Positions 28,295 to 37,175 of a stretch of 64,000 nt of DNA are shown piece after piece (within the stretch, counting starts at the first letter, position 1; every line of letters starts with the position of its first letter). Position numbers and translations under genes: made by a program. Under the pieces are notes generated by a model, which was given only the letters and a program-made list of their open reading frames with translations, ran no database searches and was not told where the DNA came from. The stretch comes from Euzebyella marina (GTDB taxonomy: Bacteria; Bacteroidota; Bacteroidia; Flavobacteriales; Flavobacteriaceae): positions 62,001 to 126,000 of the forward strand of contig NZ_JACYFK010000006.1 in the NCBI RefSeq assembly GCF_014855515.1. The letters run 5' to 3'.

Positions 28295-28822
28295 ATGAAA
28301 CCAAACCAACTTCTAACCTTTATTTTGGCCATTCTACTCTATAACTCATTGATAGCTCAAGGAATTATTAAAAAAGAAAGTGACATTACCCCTTCTAACT
28401 TTAGTTCGCATTCACAACAATTAAATTATTATTCGCAACAGTCTAATGAGGTGGTAAGCAATGCCAACATAAATGTGGTCAACAAAGGGGTTTATATTGT
28501 ACAAGTAGGCAATAATAATAACACAAATGTATCGGCCCAATCGCAAGTTTCTGATATTGAATTAAAGCAATATGGCCATTCAAATATTATTGATCTCAAT
28601 CTTAAAGCCGAATTCATTGACTATACGGCCCTTCAACAGGGCAATAACAATCTTTTATTGGAATACAATCTTTTTGACAACAAACAGCTTATAGAAAGAA
28701 ACATACAACAAAAAGGCAACAACCAAAATCTAGTCATTCACGGTAGAAATAGCATTGCCGACAAAATGAAGATTACCATGAATGAGGGCTCTCAAAGCTT
28801 AATCATCAGAAATACCAACTAG
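28295..28822 (+). CDS. Minor curlin-like protein (possible CsgB-type nucleator)
   Basis: Secreted 175-aa protein with a signal peptide (LLTFILAILLYNSLIAQ). It carries a few degenerate curlin units (VYIVQVGNNNNTNVSAQ, ELKQYGHSNIIDLN, ALQQGNNNLLLEYN, IQQKGNNQNLVIH). It is shorter and more diverged than the first subunit, with more hydrophobic residues, as is typical for the nucleator CsgB. Role as nucleator is inferred from order and composition. Confidence 0.8.
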   Translation: MKPNQLLTFILAILLYNSLIAQGIIKKESDITPSNFSSHSQQLNYYSQQSNEVVSNANINVVNKGVYIVQVGNNNNTNVSAQSQVSDIELKQYGHSNIIDLNLKAEFIDYTALQQGNNNLLLEYNLFDNKQLIERNIQQKGNNQNLVIHGRNSIADKMKITMNEGSQSLIIRNTN

Positions 28823-28842
28823 ACCATTCATCTGCCTCCCCC

Positions 28843-29607
28843 ATGCTAAATTCTCTACTGATCAGTTCTATATTTTTATTGTGCTTACTCTTAAGCAGCA
28901 GCGTTGGTGCACAAATCTTCAACAATGAGGTAGAGGCTGAAATCAACATTGAATCAGAGAATATTTTGACCGACATCGTTTTCTCGGCCTATAACAAGAC
29001 ATCCCTTAAAAAAAGCCTTCGATACCGAGCCATGATTGTTAAGAACAGCGACCAAACCTATGAAGACGAGCAGTACTTTATTCTTGAACCAGGTGAGAGA
29101 AAAAATATTAGCAAGGCTTCGCTGGCCTTGGAAGAAGACCAAAGAACAGTTGTTTTTGTTCTTATTTATGAGGATGAAAAGGCCATCGGAAAAGACCGTT
29201 TGGTCATCAATGGCTTTGATGGGGAAGACGATATGAAACCGAAAGTGGTTCAGCAAAACAGCATTCTTCAAGAAAATGGCAGGACCGTAAGTCAAGATAT
29301 TGATTTAATGACAGGCATGGTTTTCGAAAACACCAAGACCAAACCAGGAAGAGACTTTTACCAAAAGTTCTATCTAGAGTATAACAACAACAATATTAAA
29401 GGAAATGAAATCGTGAAAGTCGATGAAGTATTGGCCATCGGGGGCAATACCCAAATTAAAATTTATGCCGGTGACAACCTAGTGGTTCAATTTTTTCTCA
29501 ACCCTAGAAGCAGCTATATAAATGAAATGGTCAATCAATCGATTGCCAGGGTTCACCAATATTTTATTCAAACCAAGGCCATTAACCAAAATACAATTCA
29601 ATACTAA
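28843..29607 (+). CDS. csgE: CsgE-type curli chaperone with extra N-terminal beta domain
   Basis: Periplasmic accessory factor that guides curlin to the CsgG pore. Signal peptide at residues 1-23 (ends VGAQ). The C-terminal part, about residues 157-245, matches CsgE: GRDFYQKFYLEY, a central TQIKIYAGDNLVVQFFLNP strand pair and the RVHQYFI end. Residues about 27-125 form a separate beta-rich domain (EVEAEINIESE, LRYRAMIVKNSD, RTVVFVLIYEDE) that resembles the curlin-binding CsgH beta-sandwich; this assignment is inference. E. coli CsgE is about 129 aa; this one is 254. csgF begins at the base after its stop codon. Confidence 0.85.
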   Translation: MLNSLLISSIFLLCLLLSSSVGAQIFNNEVEAEINIESENILTDIVFSAYNKTSLKKSLRYRAMIVKNSDQTYEDEQYFILEPGERKNISKASLALEEDQRTVVFVLIYEDEKAIGKDRLVINGFDGEDDMKPKVVQQNSILQENGRTVSQDIDLMTGMVFENTKTKPGRDFYQKFYLEYNNNNIKGNEIVKVDEVLAIGGNTQIKIYAGDNLVVQFFLNPRSSYINEMVNQSIARVHQYFIQTKAINQNTIQY

Positions 29608-30000
29608 ATGAAAACACTCACCTTCGTACTATTTTTATTCAGTATATCTGCCTATTCCCAACAATTGGTGTACACGCCTAAGAATCCGAATTTTGGCGGT
29701 GACACCTTTAACTACCAATTTCTGTTAAGTTCGGCCAATGCGCAGAACTCGTTCACCAACAATCAGGGGCTTCGTGATGAAACCTCTGAGCTACAAGATT
29801 TTCAAGAAAGTCTTAACCGCCAACTTCTCGGGCAGTTGACCCGTTCCGTTTTCAGTTCTGAACTGGGTGAGGGGCTACAGCCCGGCACTTTTAATGTAGG
29901 CGACCTTTTGCTCGAAATATTCGAATCGCCCGAAGGCCTTGTGGTAAATATTTTAGACACTAATACCGGTGAACAGACTCAAATTATCGTACCCAACTAA
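29608..30000 (+). CDS. csgF: Curli assembly protein CsgF
   Basis: Secreted 130-aa protein with signal peptide (LTFVLFLFSISAYSQ). The mature N-terminus QQLVYTPKNPNFGGD and following FNYQFLLSSANAQN match the CsgF N-terminal region that inserts into the CsgG pore. CsgF couples secretion to nucleation at the cell surface. It lies directly between csgE and csgG with almost no spacing. Confidence 0.94.
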   Translation: MKTLTFVLFLFSISAYSQQLVYTPKNPNFGGDTFNYQFLLSSANAQNSFTNNQGLRDETSELQDFQESLNRQLLGQLTRSVFSSELGEGLQPGTFNVGDLLLEIFESPEGLVVNILDTNTGEQTQIIVPN

Positions 30001-30005
30001 GCATT

Positions 30006-31388
30006 ATGAAATTTTATCAAAGTTCCCTATATCTAGGTTTTTTGTTCCTATTATCAAGTTGTGGTGCCTACTTCAACCAACCCGTGGCACCTTCTCAATC
30101 GAGAATAGGAGAAACGACCTCTAAAACCGAAACTCTTAAAAATCTACCCCAACCGGAAGAACCCGTTGTAGTGGGGGTTTACAATTTTAAAGACCAAACC
30201 GGCCAATATAAAAGCGTAGAAAACGGCAGCACTTTTAGCACAGCTGTTCCTCAAGGGGCCACAACCATGCTAATCAAGGCCTTGGAAGACTCGAAATGGT
30301 TCACTCCCATAGAAAGAGAAAATCTATCGAATCTTCTTAATGAAAGAAACATCATAAGGTCGACGCGTCAAGAATATACAGGTGACAATAACGGCCAGCC
30401 GAACCTACCTCCCCTATTATACGCAGGCATTCTTTTGGAAGGAGGCATTATATCATACGACTCCAACATCATCACCGGCGGTTATGGTGCCAGATATTTT
30501 GGAACAGGAGGTTCAACACAATATAGGCAAGACCGAATAACTATTTATTTAAGGGCTGTTTCTACATCCAACGGAAAAATCTTAAAGACCGTTTATGTTT
30601 CGAAAACGATACTTTCCCAAGCGTTGGACGCTAGCTTGTTCAAGTATGTAAAGTTCCAAAGGTTATTAGAGGTAGAAACAGGTATTACCAAAAACGAACC
30701 CATACAATTGGCAATTCAGAATGCCATCGAAAATGCGGTAGAGTCTCTAATTATCGAGGGTATAGAAGATAACTTATGGAGTACAAAAGATGGCGACGAA
30801 ACGAACGAAGCCTTGGTATCACTTTACAACGAAAGAAAACGGGAAGAAGAGAATACCTTACTGTACAATCGAAAACAGGCTCAGAGTGTCATGAACCACA
30901 GTATCGCCATTTCAGGCAACGGGCCGGTATTAAATGCTGATTTTTCTAAAAAAACCCTTGGTGGAGGCGCGGGAATCAAGTACAGTTACAAAGCTTCCCC
31001 TAAGTTCGATATCGGTCTAAAAGGAGATTATCTCTATTTTACAGGTGGGGAAAGTTTCAATAAATCCTACGTCTCGAGCAACTTTCAAATCGGCTACACG
31101 ATACTGCCACTAGACAATCTTACCCCTTACATCTATGGTGGAGTTGGGGGTATATTTGACTTGGATAGCCCGGAAGAAGAACTGACCGAAGATACTTCAG
31201 GTCTCAATCTCCAATATGGTATTGCCCTTAAGTACAATATCAATCCTCACCTTGCCTTCTTTGTAGGTGCTGAAAATAACCATACCAATAAGGATACTAT
31301 TGATAACGTCGTCAATGGGGTAAGAGACGATTTCTATTACAACTTCAACATAGGCCTTGAATGGAGGTTTGGAAAAAATATTAAATAA
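30006..31388 (+). CDS. csgG: Curli secretion channel CsgG with C-terminal beta-barrel extension
   Basis: Outer-membrane lipoprotein pore for curlin secretion. The lipobox LSSC puts the acylated Cys at residue 19. Residues about 50-265 match CsgG (VVVGVYNFKDQTGQYK, ERENLSNLLNERNII, LLEGGIISYDSNIITGG). Unlike the 277-aa E. coli protein it continues to 460 aa. Residues about 298-460 have alternating amphipathic strands with turns (GGGAGIKYSYKASPKFDI, LTPYIYGGVGGIFDLD, LEWRFGKNIK) that look like an eight-stranded outer-membrane barrel. The join is a helical linker (NERKREEENTLLYNRKQAQS). The frame is continuous, so this is a real fusion. Confidence 0.93.
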   Translation: MKFYQSSLYLGFLFLLSSCGAYFNQPVAPSQSRIGETTSKTETLKNLPQPEEPVVVGVYNFKDQTGQYKSVENGSTFSTAVPQGATTMLIKALEDSKWFTPIERENLSNLLNERNIIRSTRQEYTGDNNGQPNLPPLLYAGILLEGGIISYDSNIITGGYGARYFGTGGSTQYRQDRITIYLRAVSTSNGKILKTVYVSKTILSQALDASLFKYVKFQRLLEVETGITKNEPIQLAIQNAIENAVESLIIEGIEDNLWSTKDGDETNEALVSLYNERKREEENTLLYNRKQAQSVMNHSIAISGNGPVLNADFSKKTLGGGAGIKYSYKASPKFDIGLKGDYLYFTGGESFNKSYVSSNFQIGYTILPLDNLTPYIYGGVGGIFDLDSPEEELTEDTSGLNLQYGIALKYNINPHLAFFVGAENNHTNKDTIDNVVNGVRDDFYYNFNIGLEWRFGKNIK

Positions 31389-31405
31389 ACGAAACTGCTC
31401 ATAAA

Positions 31406-32938
31406 ATGAATATCAAATACACTCATCGTTTCATCTTGTTCTTCATGGCCTTAGCCATCTTCGTTGCATGCGAAGAAGAAACCATTGGCGATACAACTTT
31501 TGGCAAATTAGAGGGCAGGGTCGTATCCAACAGTCAAAATGTACCATTAGAGAACGTAAAAATTACAACCAACCCTTCATCCAACACGGTATTTACAGAT
31601 GCCGAAGGTAACTTTACGATTGATCAGATAGCCGTGGGCGATTATTCGGTTCAAGCTGAAAAAGACGATTTTCAAACAAGCTTTGAACCCGCTTCAATAC
31701 TCAGCGACCAATCGACAAACGTAGTTTTTGAATTGGATAGTGTCGAAGCGAAAAATCTAACTCCCTTGGTTCCTGAACTTATCTATCCTGAGGATGGCAC
31801 GCAAGACATACAAAATCCGGTGGAATTTATATGGTCTTCTTCGGATAATGATTCTGATACCATTCTTTATGAACTAGAACTAAGAAACGGCGACAATGGC
31901 GAAATTCAACTATTTGAGAATTTGACCGATACGGTGTTAACTGTATCCAATCTATCGGTCGGGGCCAATTATTTCTGGCAAGTAAGTGCCAACGATGAAG
32001 TTACGGAAATAGTTCAGAGCAAGATTAGCAGTTTTCAATTGAGGGGAGTGGAAAGTAACAGATTCGCTTATGTTCGAAATATCGACGGTAATAATGTAAT
32101 ATTTTCAGGAGCAGAACCTACCGGATCCGACGCCAACGAGGTCAATGAAAACGAAGTGCGACTAACCTCTTTGGAACTGAACTCGTTCCGGCCAAAAGCG
32201 AATAAAACGGTAGAAAAAATAGCCTATATAAGTACTGTAGGTGGCGAATCGCATCTCTTCACCATGAATTTGGACGGAAGCAACAAGGTTCAGATCACGA
32301 AGGAAATCCCGATTGCAGGTTTTAGACAAAATGAGCTTGAATTCACTTGGTCCAATAATGGCAATGCCATACTTTATCCTAGCTTTAACAAGCTTTACTC
32401 CGTCAATCTAGATGGTTCAGGAACGCAATTGGTCTATGAAACCGGTATAAATGAATTCATAAGTGAAGTAGCCTCTAATCCGGCAAACAATTTACTTGCT
32501 ATTAAAAGTAATAATGCCATGGGCTATGAAGTCAAAATTCAAACTATTAATCCTTCAAATGCTGCTTTGGTAGCCACCATCGTAGAGGGTGAATTGGGCG
32601 CTTATGGCGGTTTGGATTATTCTATCGACGGCACAAAAATTCTATACACGCATGATGTTTCTTCGGTCGAAAACAGTCAATATCGTCAGCTTGACAGTCG
32701 TATATTCGAGTACAATATTGCCAACGATACTACCACTGAAATTGATACTGAAAAACCATCAGGCTTCAACAATCTTGATGCTAAATATGCGCCGAACGAA
32801 GGCCACGTTATTTATGTCTATACTTCAAACGACGGGTTTTCAGAAAAGAGAATCTATCGAAAACAAATAGGGGTATCAGAAGAAGATGTAGAAGCGGAAT
32901 TATTATTTGTAGATGCATTTATGCCCAATTGGGAATAA
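31406..32938 (+). CDS. Curli-operon lipoprotein with regulatory-like domain and TolB/PD40-like propeller
   Basis: Lipoprotein of 510 aa with lipobox IFVAC (about Cys22). Domains in order: a carboxypeptidase-regulatory-like/CNA-B-type beta-sandwich (about 30-110, LEGRVVSNSQNVPLENVKI), a fibronectin III-like domain (about 115-212) and a propeller of PD40/TolB-type blades (about 225-505; e.g. LFTMNLDGSNKVQIT and KLYSVNLDGSGTQLVY). No catalytic motif is seen. It starts 17 bp after csgG in the same direction, so it is probably a curli accessory factor at the cell surface. That role is inferred from position alone. Confidence 0.85.
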   Translation: MNIKYTHRFILFFMALAIFVACEEETIGDTTFGKLEGRVVSNSQNVPLENVKITTNPSSNTVFTDAEGNFTIDQIAVGDYSVQAEKDDFQTSFEPASILSDQSTNVVFELDSVEAKNLTPLVPELIYPEDGTQDIQNPVEFIWSSSDNDSDTILYELELRNGDNGEIQLFENLTDTVLTVSNLSVGANYFWQVSANDEVTEIVQSKISSFQLRGVESNRFAYVRNIDGNNVIFSGAEPTGSDANEVNENEVRLTSLELNSFRPKANKTVEKIAYISTVGGESHLFTMNLDGSNKVQITKEIPIAGFRQNELEFTWSNNGNAILYPSFNKLYSVNLDGSGTQLVYETGINEFISEVASNPANNLLAIKSNNAMGYEVKIQTINPSNAALVATIVEGELGAYGGLDYSIDGTKILYTHDVSSVENSQYRQLDSRIFEYNIANDTTTEIDTEKPSGFNNLDAKYAPNEGHVIYVYTSNDGFSEKRIYRKQIGVSEEDVEAELLFVDAFMPNWE

Positions 32939-33050
32939 AATTTTCAAAATGAAAATGGAATCCTCTATAATCTAAACTACCCGGTCACAAACTTTTTGCC
33001 TTTGATTGACTTTTCCAATTGATTAAATTAGAGATATTAATGAGAGGCAT

Positions 33051-33575
33051 ATGTTACAATTCAATTTGAACCGTACGCTAGAAATTCTAGAACGTACTCC
33101 TGTAGTTCTTGAAAATCTTCTATTCGGCCTTTCGGAGGAATGGTTATATAACAATGAGGGGGAGAAAACTTGGAGTCCGTATGATGTTTTAGGCCACCTC
33201 ATTGTTGGCGAAAAAACTGATTGGCTGGTGAGGGTAAAAATAATATTGAAATCAGATGACAAACACTTTAGGCCTTTTGATCGTTTTGCCCAGTTCAACG
33301 AAGAGGATGATAGAGAAATTGGTGAAATGCTCGAAGAATTCAAAACCTTACGATTTCAAAATCTACAAGAATTAAAGGCGTTTCATCTTTCAGAAAGCGA
33401 TTTGAAACAGACCGGTATTCATCCCGAATTCGGTACTGTCACATTATCTCAACTTATTACGACTTGGGGCGTTCATGACTTGGGCCATATTGGCCAAATA
33501 TCCCGCGTTATGGCTTTTCAGCACAAAAATGAAGTAGGGCCTTGGATCAGCTATTTGGGCATACTTAAAAAATAA
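33051..33575 (+). CDS. DinB family protein
   Basis: A 174-aa four-helix-bundle protein of the DinB/YfiT metal-binding superfamily. The metal-ligand histidines are visible in DVLGHLIVGEK and in VHDLGHIGQISRVM. Related proteins are bacillithiol- or other thiol-dependent transferases, but the substrate here is unknown. No operon partners are evident. Confidence 0.88.
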   Translation: MLQFNLNRTLEILERTPVVLENLLFGLSEEWLYNNEGEKTWSPYDVLGHLIVGEKTDWLVRVKIILKSDDKHFRPFDRFAQFNEEDDREIGEMLEEFKTLRFQNLQELKAFHLSESDLKQTGIHPEFGTVTLSQLITTWGVHDLGHIGQISRVMAFQHKNEVGPWISYLGILKK

Positions 33576-33710
33576 GTACTTGCTTCTGCTCCCATATAAA
33601 ATCGTTCTCCGAAGGGTCGACAATAATCAATAACAGGTAACGGAAATCATACCCGTATTATTTCTTTATTACCGAATACCACACCGCTCGGCCAACTTTT
33701 TTAGTATCTT

Positions 33711-33790
33711 ACCACCAAATTTTGCCACCAATATCAACGGAGCAATAATTCTGTATTCGTGCTCCGGCAAGAGAGAATTTTGGTGGCTAT
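33711..33790 (+). repeat. Nested inverted repeat before a lipoprotein gene
   Basis: An outer dyad (GCCACCA at 33724-33730 with TGGTGGC at 33781-33787) encloses an inner one (GGAGCA at 33739-33744 with TGCTCC at 33760-33765). The structure ends about 15 bp before the ATG at 33804 and could form a two-part stem in a transcript leader. Confidence 0.35.
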
Positions 33791-33803
33791 GCGCTACTAT
33801 CAA

Positions 33804-34304
33804 ATGAAAAAATTAGTCACCATAGGTATTGTGATGCTGATGGGCCTTTTTTCCTGTAAAAATGCCGCTCGGGAAAAAGAATTGATTCAAAAGGAGGAAG
33901 AACTGGCTAAAAAGGAAAAAGAGCTAGAGGCCGAGAGCAAAGAAATGATAGAAAAGGTGGGGGCCACCGAACTTAACTCGACCGTACAGCTCAACCTGAT
34001 TCATTGCGAAAACGACAAGTACACCATTAGGGTAGATCGCCTTAAAAGCAACGAAGTAAGATATATGGCTTGGAATAAGCCCAAATCTAATATCGACAAA
34101 CCAGATCTGATTCTTCTTGATGGGGAAATAGAAAAGCAAGGTAGCGGAGGTGGTTATCATTTTACGTTCACCAATGGCGATATGACCTATGTAATCGAAA
34201 ACAATTTGATGGGCGAATCGATTGATTCAATGGGCGTATTTCTCAGGATTTTAGATAATGGAAAGGAAAAAGTGTACTCTAAAATGAAGGACTTGAAAAA
34301 TTAG
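33804..34304 (+). CDS. Hypothetical lipoprotein with coiled coil
   Basis: A 166-aa protein with lipoprotein signal (VTIGIVMLMGLFSC). Immediately after the Cys comes a strongly charged coiled-coil stretch (KELIQKEEELAKKEKELE), then a small beta-rich domain with no recognised family. The ATG at 33804 is chosen because it opens the signal peptide; the earlier in-frame codons from 33759 lie in a structured leader. Confidence 0.75.
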   Translation: MKKLVTIGIVMLMGLFSCKNAAREKELIQKEEELAKKEKELEAESKEMIEKVGATELNSTVQLNLIHCENDKYTIRVDRLKSNEVRYMAWNKPKSNIDKPDLILLDGEIEKQGSGGGYHFTFTNGDMTYVIENNLMGESIDSMGVFLRILDNGKEKVYSKMKDLKN

Positions 34305-34360
34305 GATTTCCGCCAGCAATAAACCGATAGTCTTTAAGCTTCAAGAACAAACAATTAATC

Positions 34361-34792
34361 ATGAAAAAAAAGTTACTCACAGCCATTTTTTCATTGGGAA
34401 GCATGGGGCTTTTTGCGCAAGAAGAATATCTTAGAGACGTAAGTGCTACCCAAAATCTTTCAAAAACCATTGCGTCGTTGTTTCAAGAAAATCAAATTGC
34501 AACGGCCTTTGGTCGACTTACCCCCTACTGGCCGATGCCTCAAAATGAGATGGAAGCCATTGAAGAAAAAACCATCAAATACCTCAACCTTCTAGAGCAA
34601 CGGTTCGGCAAGGCCATCGGTTTCGTTAAAATCAAAAATGAGACCATAAGCGATATCGCCATTAGAGAAACTTATTTGGTTCGCTATACCAATAGTGCCA
34701 TTCGACTCAAGTTCACCTTTTACAAGAACGACAGGGGTTGGATCGTGAACGCCTTTAATTGGGATGATTCGTTCACCGATGAATTTGAATAA
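34361..34792 (+). CDS. Hypothetical secreted protein
   Basis: A 143-aa protein with a signal peptide (LLTAIFSLGSMGLFAQ). The mature part has an NTF2-like feel (SIASLFQENQIATAF and an ending FTFYKNDRGWIVNAFNWDD), but I do not recognise a family. Confidence 0.72.
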   Translation: MKKKLLTAIFSLGSMGLFAQEEYLRDVSATQNLSKTIASLFQENQIATAFGRLTPYWPMPQNEMEAIEEKTIKYLNLLEQRFGKAIGFVKIKNETISDIAIRETYLVRYTNSAIRLKFTFYKNDRGWIVNAFNWDDSFTDEFE

Positions 34793-34816
34793 TCTTCTCT
34801 TTTTTAAAAAGCCAAA

Positions 34817-35389
34817 ATGACCGAAAAAGATAAAATGCTCAAGGGGTTACCCTACAGTTCCCGTGACCCGGAGCTTCTTTCAATGTATCATAAGGCGCGA
34901 AAGTTAATCAAAGAATACAACTTATTGGATTCTGAACTTTTAGAAAAAAGAGACGGTCTATTGGCCGATCTGTTGGGTTTTAAAGGAAACGATGTTTGGA
35001 TAGAAACTCCTTTTTTCTGCGACTATGGTGAGAACATCTCAATTGGTGATAATACGTTTATCAATACCAATTGTATGTTTTTAGACAACAATAGAATTAC
35101 AATTGGCAAGAACGGACTGATTGCACCGTACGTACAGATTTATACGGCGACCCACCCTCTTAAAGCTTCCGAGCGTATTCTTGAAACCGAGAAAGGTTCA
35201 AATTATGTAACCTCCGCCAAACCGGTTACAGTAGGTGATAATGTATGGATCGGGGGTAATTCGATAGTATTTCCGGGTGTTACAATAGGTAACAATGTAA
35301 CGATTGGTGCAGGTAGTGTAGTTACTAAAGACATTCCCGACAATGTGCTGGCTATGGGCAACCCTTGTAAAGTCGTAAGAGAACTTTAA
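34817..35389 (+). CDS. Maa/NodL-type sugar O-acetyltransferase
   Basis: Left-handed beta-helix acetyltransferase of 190 aa. It begins with the Mac domain (DKMLKGLPYSSRDPEL) and carries hexapeptide repeats (ISIGDNTFINTNCMFLDNN, VTVGDNVWIGGNSIVFPG, VTIGNNVTIGAGSVV). The catalytic His is in YTATHPL. It transfers acetyl from acetyl-CoA to a sugar hydroxyl, as in maltose/galactoside O-acetyltransferases; the exact substrate is unknown. Confidence 0.93.
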   Translation: MTEKDKMLKGLPYSSRDPELLSMYHKARKLIKEYNLLDSELLEKRDGLLADLLGFKGNDVWIETPFFCDYGENISIGDNTFINTNCMFLDNNRITIGKNGLIAPYVQIYTATHPLKASERILETEKGSNYVTSAKPVTVGDNVWIGGNSIVFPGVTIGNNVTIGAGSVVTKDIPDNVLAMGNPCKVVREL

Positions 35390-35528
35390 TAAGAGATAAG
35401 AAACCACTCCATCTAGCCATTTTTGGCTATCTTCAGCAACCGTACTTTAATGTATGTAATTGTGCAAATAATACTTCCCAAAGATTAAATAGTTCAAATC
35501 GTTAAATTTAGAATCTCAATTCACTTAC

Positions 35529-36497
35529 ATGTCAGATCAAATTACCAGAAGAAAAGCCCTTGGAAACGTTTTAAAAGGTTCTCTATTGGCCATGGGAGGC
35601 TTGACCTTCTCCCCCATTAATGCTATAAGCACCAATAATAACCGTCCGCCATTACCAGTTAGAATTAGTATGAACTGTTCTACTCTACTGCATTACAAAC
35701 TGCCCGCCGACAAACAAATAGACCTTGTGGCAGATGCCGGGTTTGATGGAATTGAAATGTGGATGAGCGACATAAAGACTTTTCTACAGAATGGGGGCAC
35801 TACCCAACAGTTGAAAAACAAACTGGAATCACGAGGTCTTGTTCTAGAAAATATAATCGGTTTTTCAAAATGGTGCAGCGACAGTGAAGATGAACGAAAA
35901 TCGGCAATGACACAGTTGAAAGAAGAAATGCTGATTACCAAAGAAATGGGAGGAGCATTCATAGCCGCACCAGTTCAAGGAATAGAGAAAATAGACCCTG
36001 CAAAATTTAACACCTACGCCGAAAGGTACCGAGCTATTTTAGACCTTGGCGATGAAACAGGTGTAACCCCGGTAATGGAGTTGTGGGGAATGGGCGCTCT
36101 TCATAAAATTTCAGATTGTGCTCAAATTGCGATTGCTACCGGACATTCTAAAGCTACCATGCTTCTTGATTTTTATCATGTGTACCGTGGAGGCAATGAT
36201 TGGGATACGGTAGACCTTATCAATGCCGGCAAATTACCCGTAATTCACATGAACGATTACCCCGCAACGCCAGCATTCGATCAGTTGACGGATGCCGATC
36301 GCGTACTACCTGGTGAAGGGGTTTGCCCTTTTGACGAGGTAATACCAAAACTTCTTAAAGCCGGCTTTAGAGGTGGTTTCTCGGTAGAGCTTTTTAATAA
36401 GGAGTACTGGAATACGATGGACGCCCCTACCCTAATGAAGGTCTGTTACGAAAAGACATACGCAGTCGTGCAAGGTGCCCTTAACCAAATGGATTAA
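35529..36497 (+). CDS. Tat-exported sugar phosphate isomerase/epimerase-like TIM barrel
   Basis: A 322-aa protein with a twin-arginine signal (TRRKALGNVLKGSLLAMG, residues 5-22). The xylose-isomerase-like TIM barrel shows the usual metal-binding acidic and His residues in PVMELWGMG, LLDFYHVYRGG, PVIHMNDYPA and GGFSVELFN. The periplasmic location is predicted from the Tat motif. Its stop codon overlaps the start of the next regulator gene (TAATG). Confidence 0.9.
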   Translation: MSDQITRRKALGNVLKGSLLAMGGLTFSPINAISTNNNRPPLPVRISMNCSTLLHYKLPADKQIDLVADAGFDGIEMWMSDIKTFLQNGGTTQQLKNKLESRGLVLENIIGFSKWCSDSEDERKSAMTQLKEEMLITKEMGGAFIAAPVQGIEKIDPAKFNTYAERYRAILDLGDETGVTPVMELWGMGALHKISDCAQIAIATGHSKATMLLDFYHVYRGGNDWDTVDLINAGKLPVIHMNDYPATPAFDQLTDADRVLPGEGVCPFDEVIPKLLKAGFRGGFSVELFNKEYWNTMDAPTLMKVCYEKTYAVVQGALNQMD

Positions 36498-37102
36498 TGG
36501 ATTCTCATTCGCTGGCCAACTTCAAAAAGTATCTGACTGAACAATGGGGTTTACCAGAAGATTCTATCGAACAATTATGTGACGGTCTTGTAACTAAAAA
36601 GGTAAAAAAAGAAGAGTATTTGTTAAGGGCCGGTGAGGTGTGTGCACTCACCTTTTTTGTAGAAAAGGGCCTTTTGCGAATGTATGCCCTTAACGAAAAA
36701 GGTAAGGTTGACATATTACAGTTCGCCCCAGAAAATTGGTTGGTAAGTGATAGGGGCAGTGTATATTTCAACGAGCCTTCAAATTACTATATCGATGCTA
36801 TCGAAGAGAGCACAGTCGTTCTTCTTGACCAAAACTTCATGGAGCGAATTTCGCAGTTGGGGCATTCTTTTAGAAAACTCAATGAGCGTTTATTGCACAA
36901 CCATATCAGACACCTTAATCAGCGGGTAAAACTATTGCTGGGCGCTTCCGCGGAAACAAGATATTTGAACTTCATTCATCTATATCCGGATATTCTAATG
37001 CGCGTACCACAATGGATGGTGGCCTCCTATTTAGGTATTGCACCTGAAAGCCTCAGCCGGGTTCGAAAAGATTTGGCCAAAAGGAACTTCAAAAAGAACT
37101 AG
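36497..37102 (+). CDS. Crp/Fnr family transcriptional regulator
   Basis: A 201-aa regulator with a cyclic-nucleotide-binding-like N-terminal domain (VKKEEYLLRAGEVCALTFFVEKG region) and a C-terminal helix-turn-helix (MVASYLGIAPESLSRVRKDL). It is a paralogue of the regulator at 19797-20378. Its ATG shares one base with the stop codon of the sugar isomerase gene. It may control the pirin genes 70 bp downstream. Confidence 0.9.
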   Translation: MDSHSLANFKKYLTEQWGLPEDSIEQLCDGLVTKKVKKEEYLLRAGEVCALTFFVEKGLLRMYALNEKGKVDILQFAPENWLVSDRGSVYFNEPSNYYIDAIEESTVVLLDQNFMERISQLGHSFRKLNERLLHNHIRHLNQRVKLLLGASAETRYLNFIHLYPDILMRVPQWMVASYLGIAPESLSRVRKDLAKRNFKKN

Positions 37103-37175
37103 CCCTTTCTTAACATACATCAATGTACAGCTCATGGGTTACCTCTAAATTTGATTAAAATTAAAATCAAATATC

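Noticed and set aside
35414-35429. Small hairpin TAGCCA / TGGCTA after the acetyltransferase gene
   Set aside because: Only six base pairs and no T run, so I do not call it a terminator.
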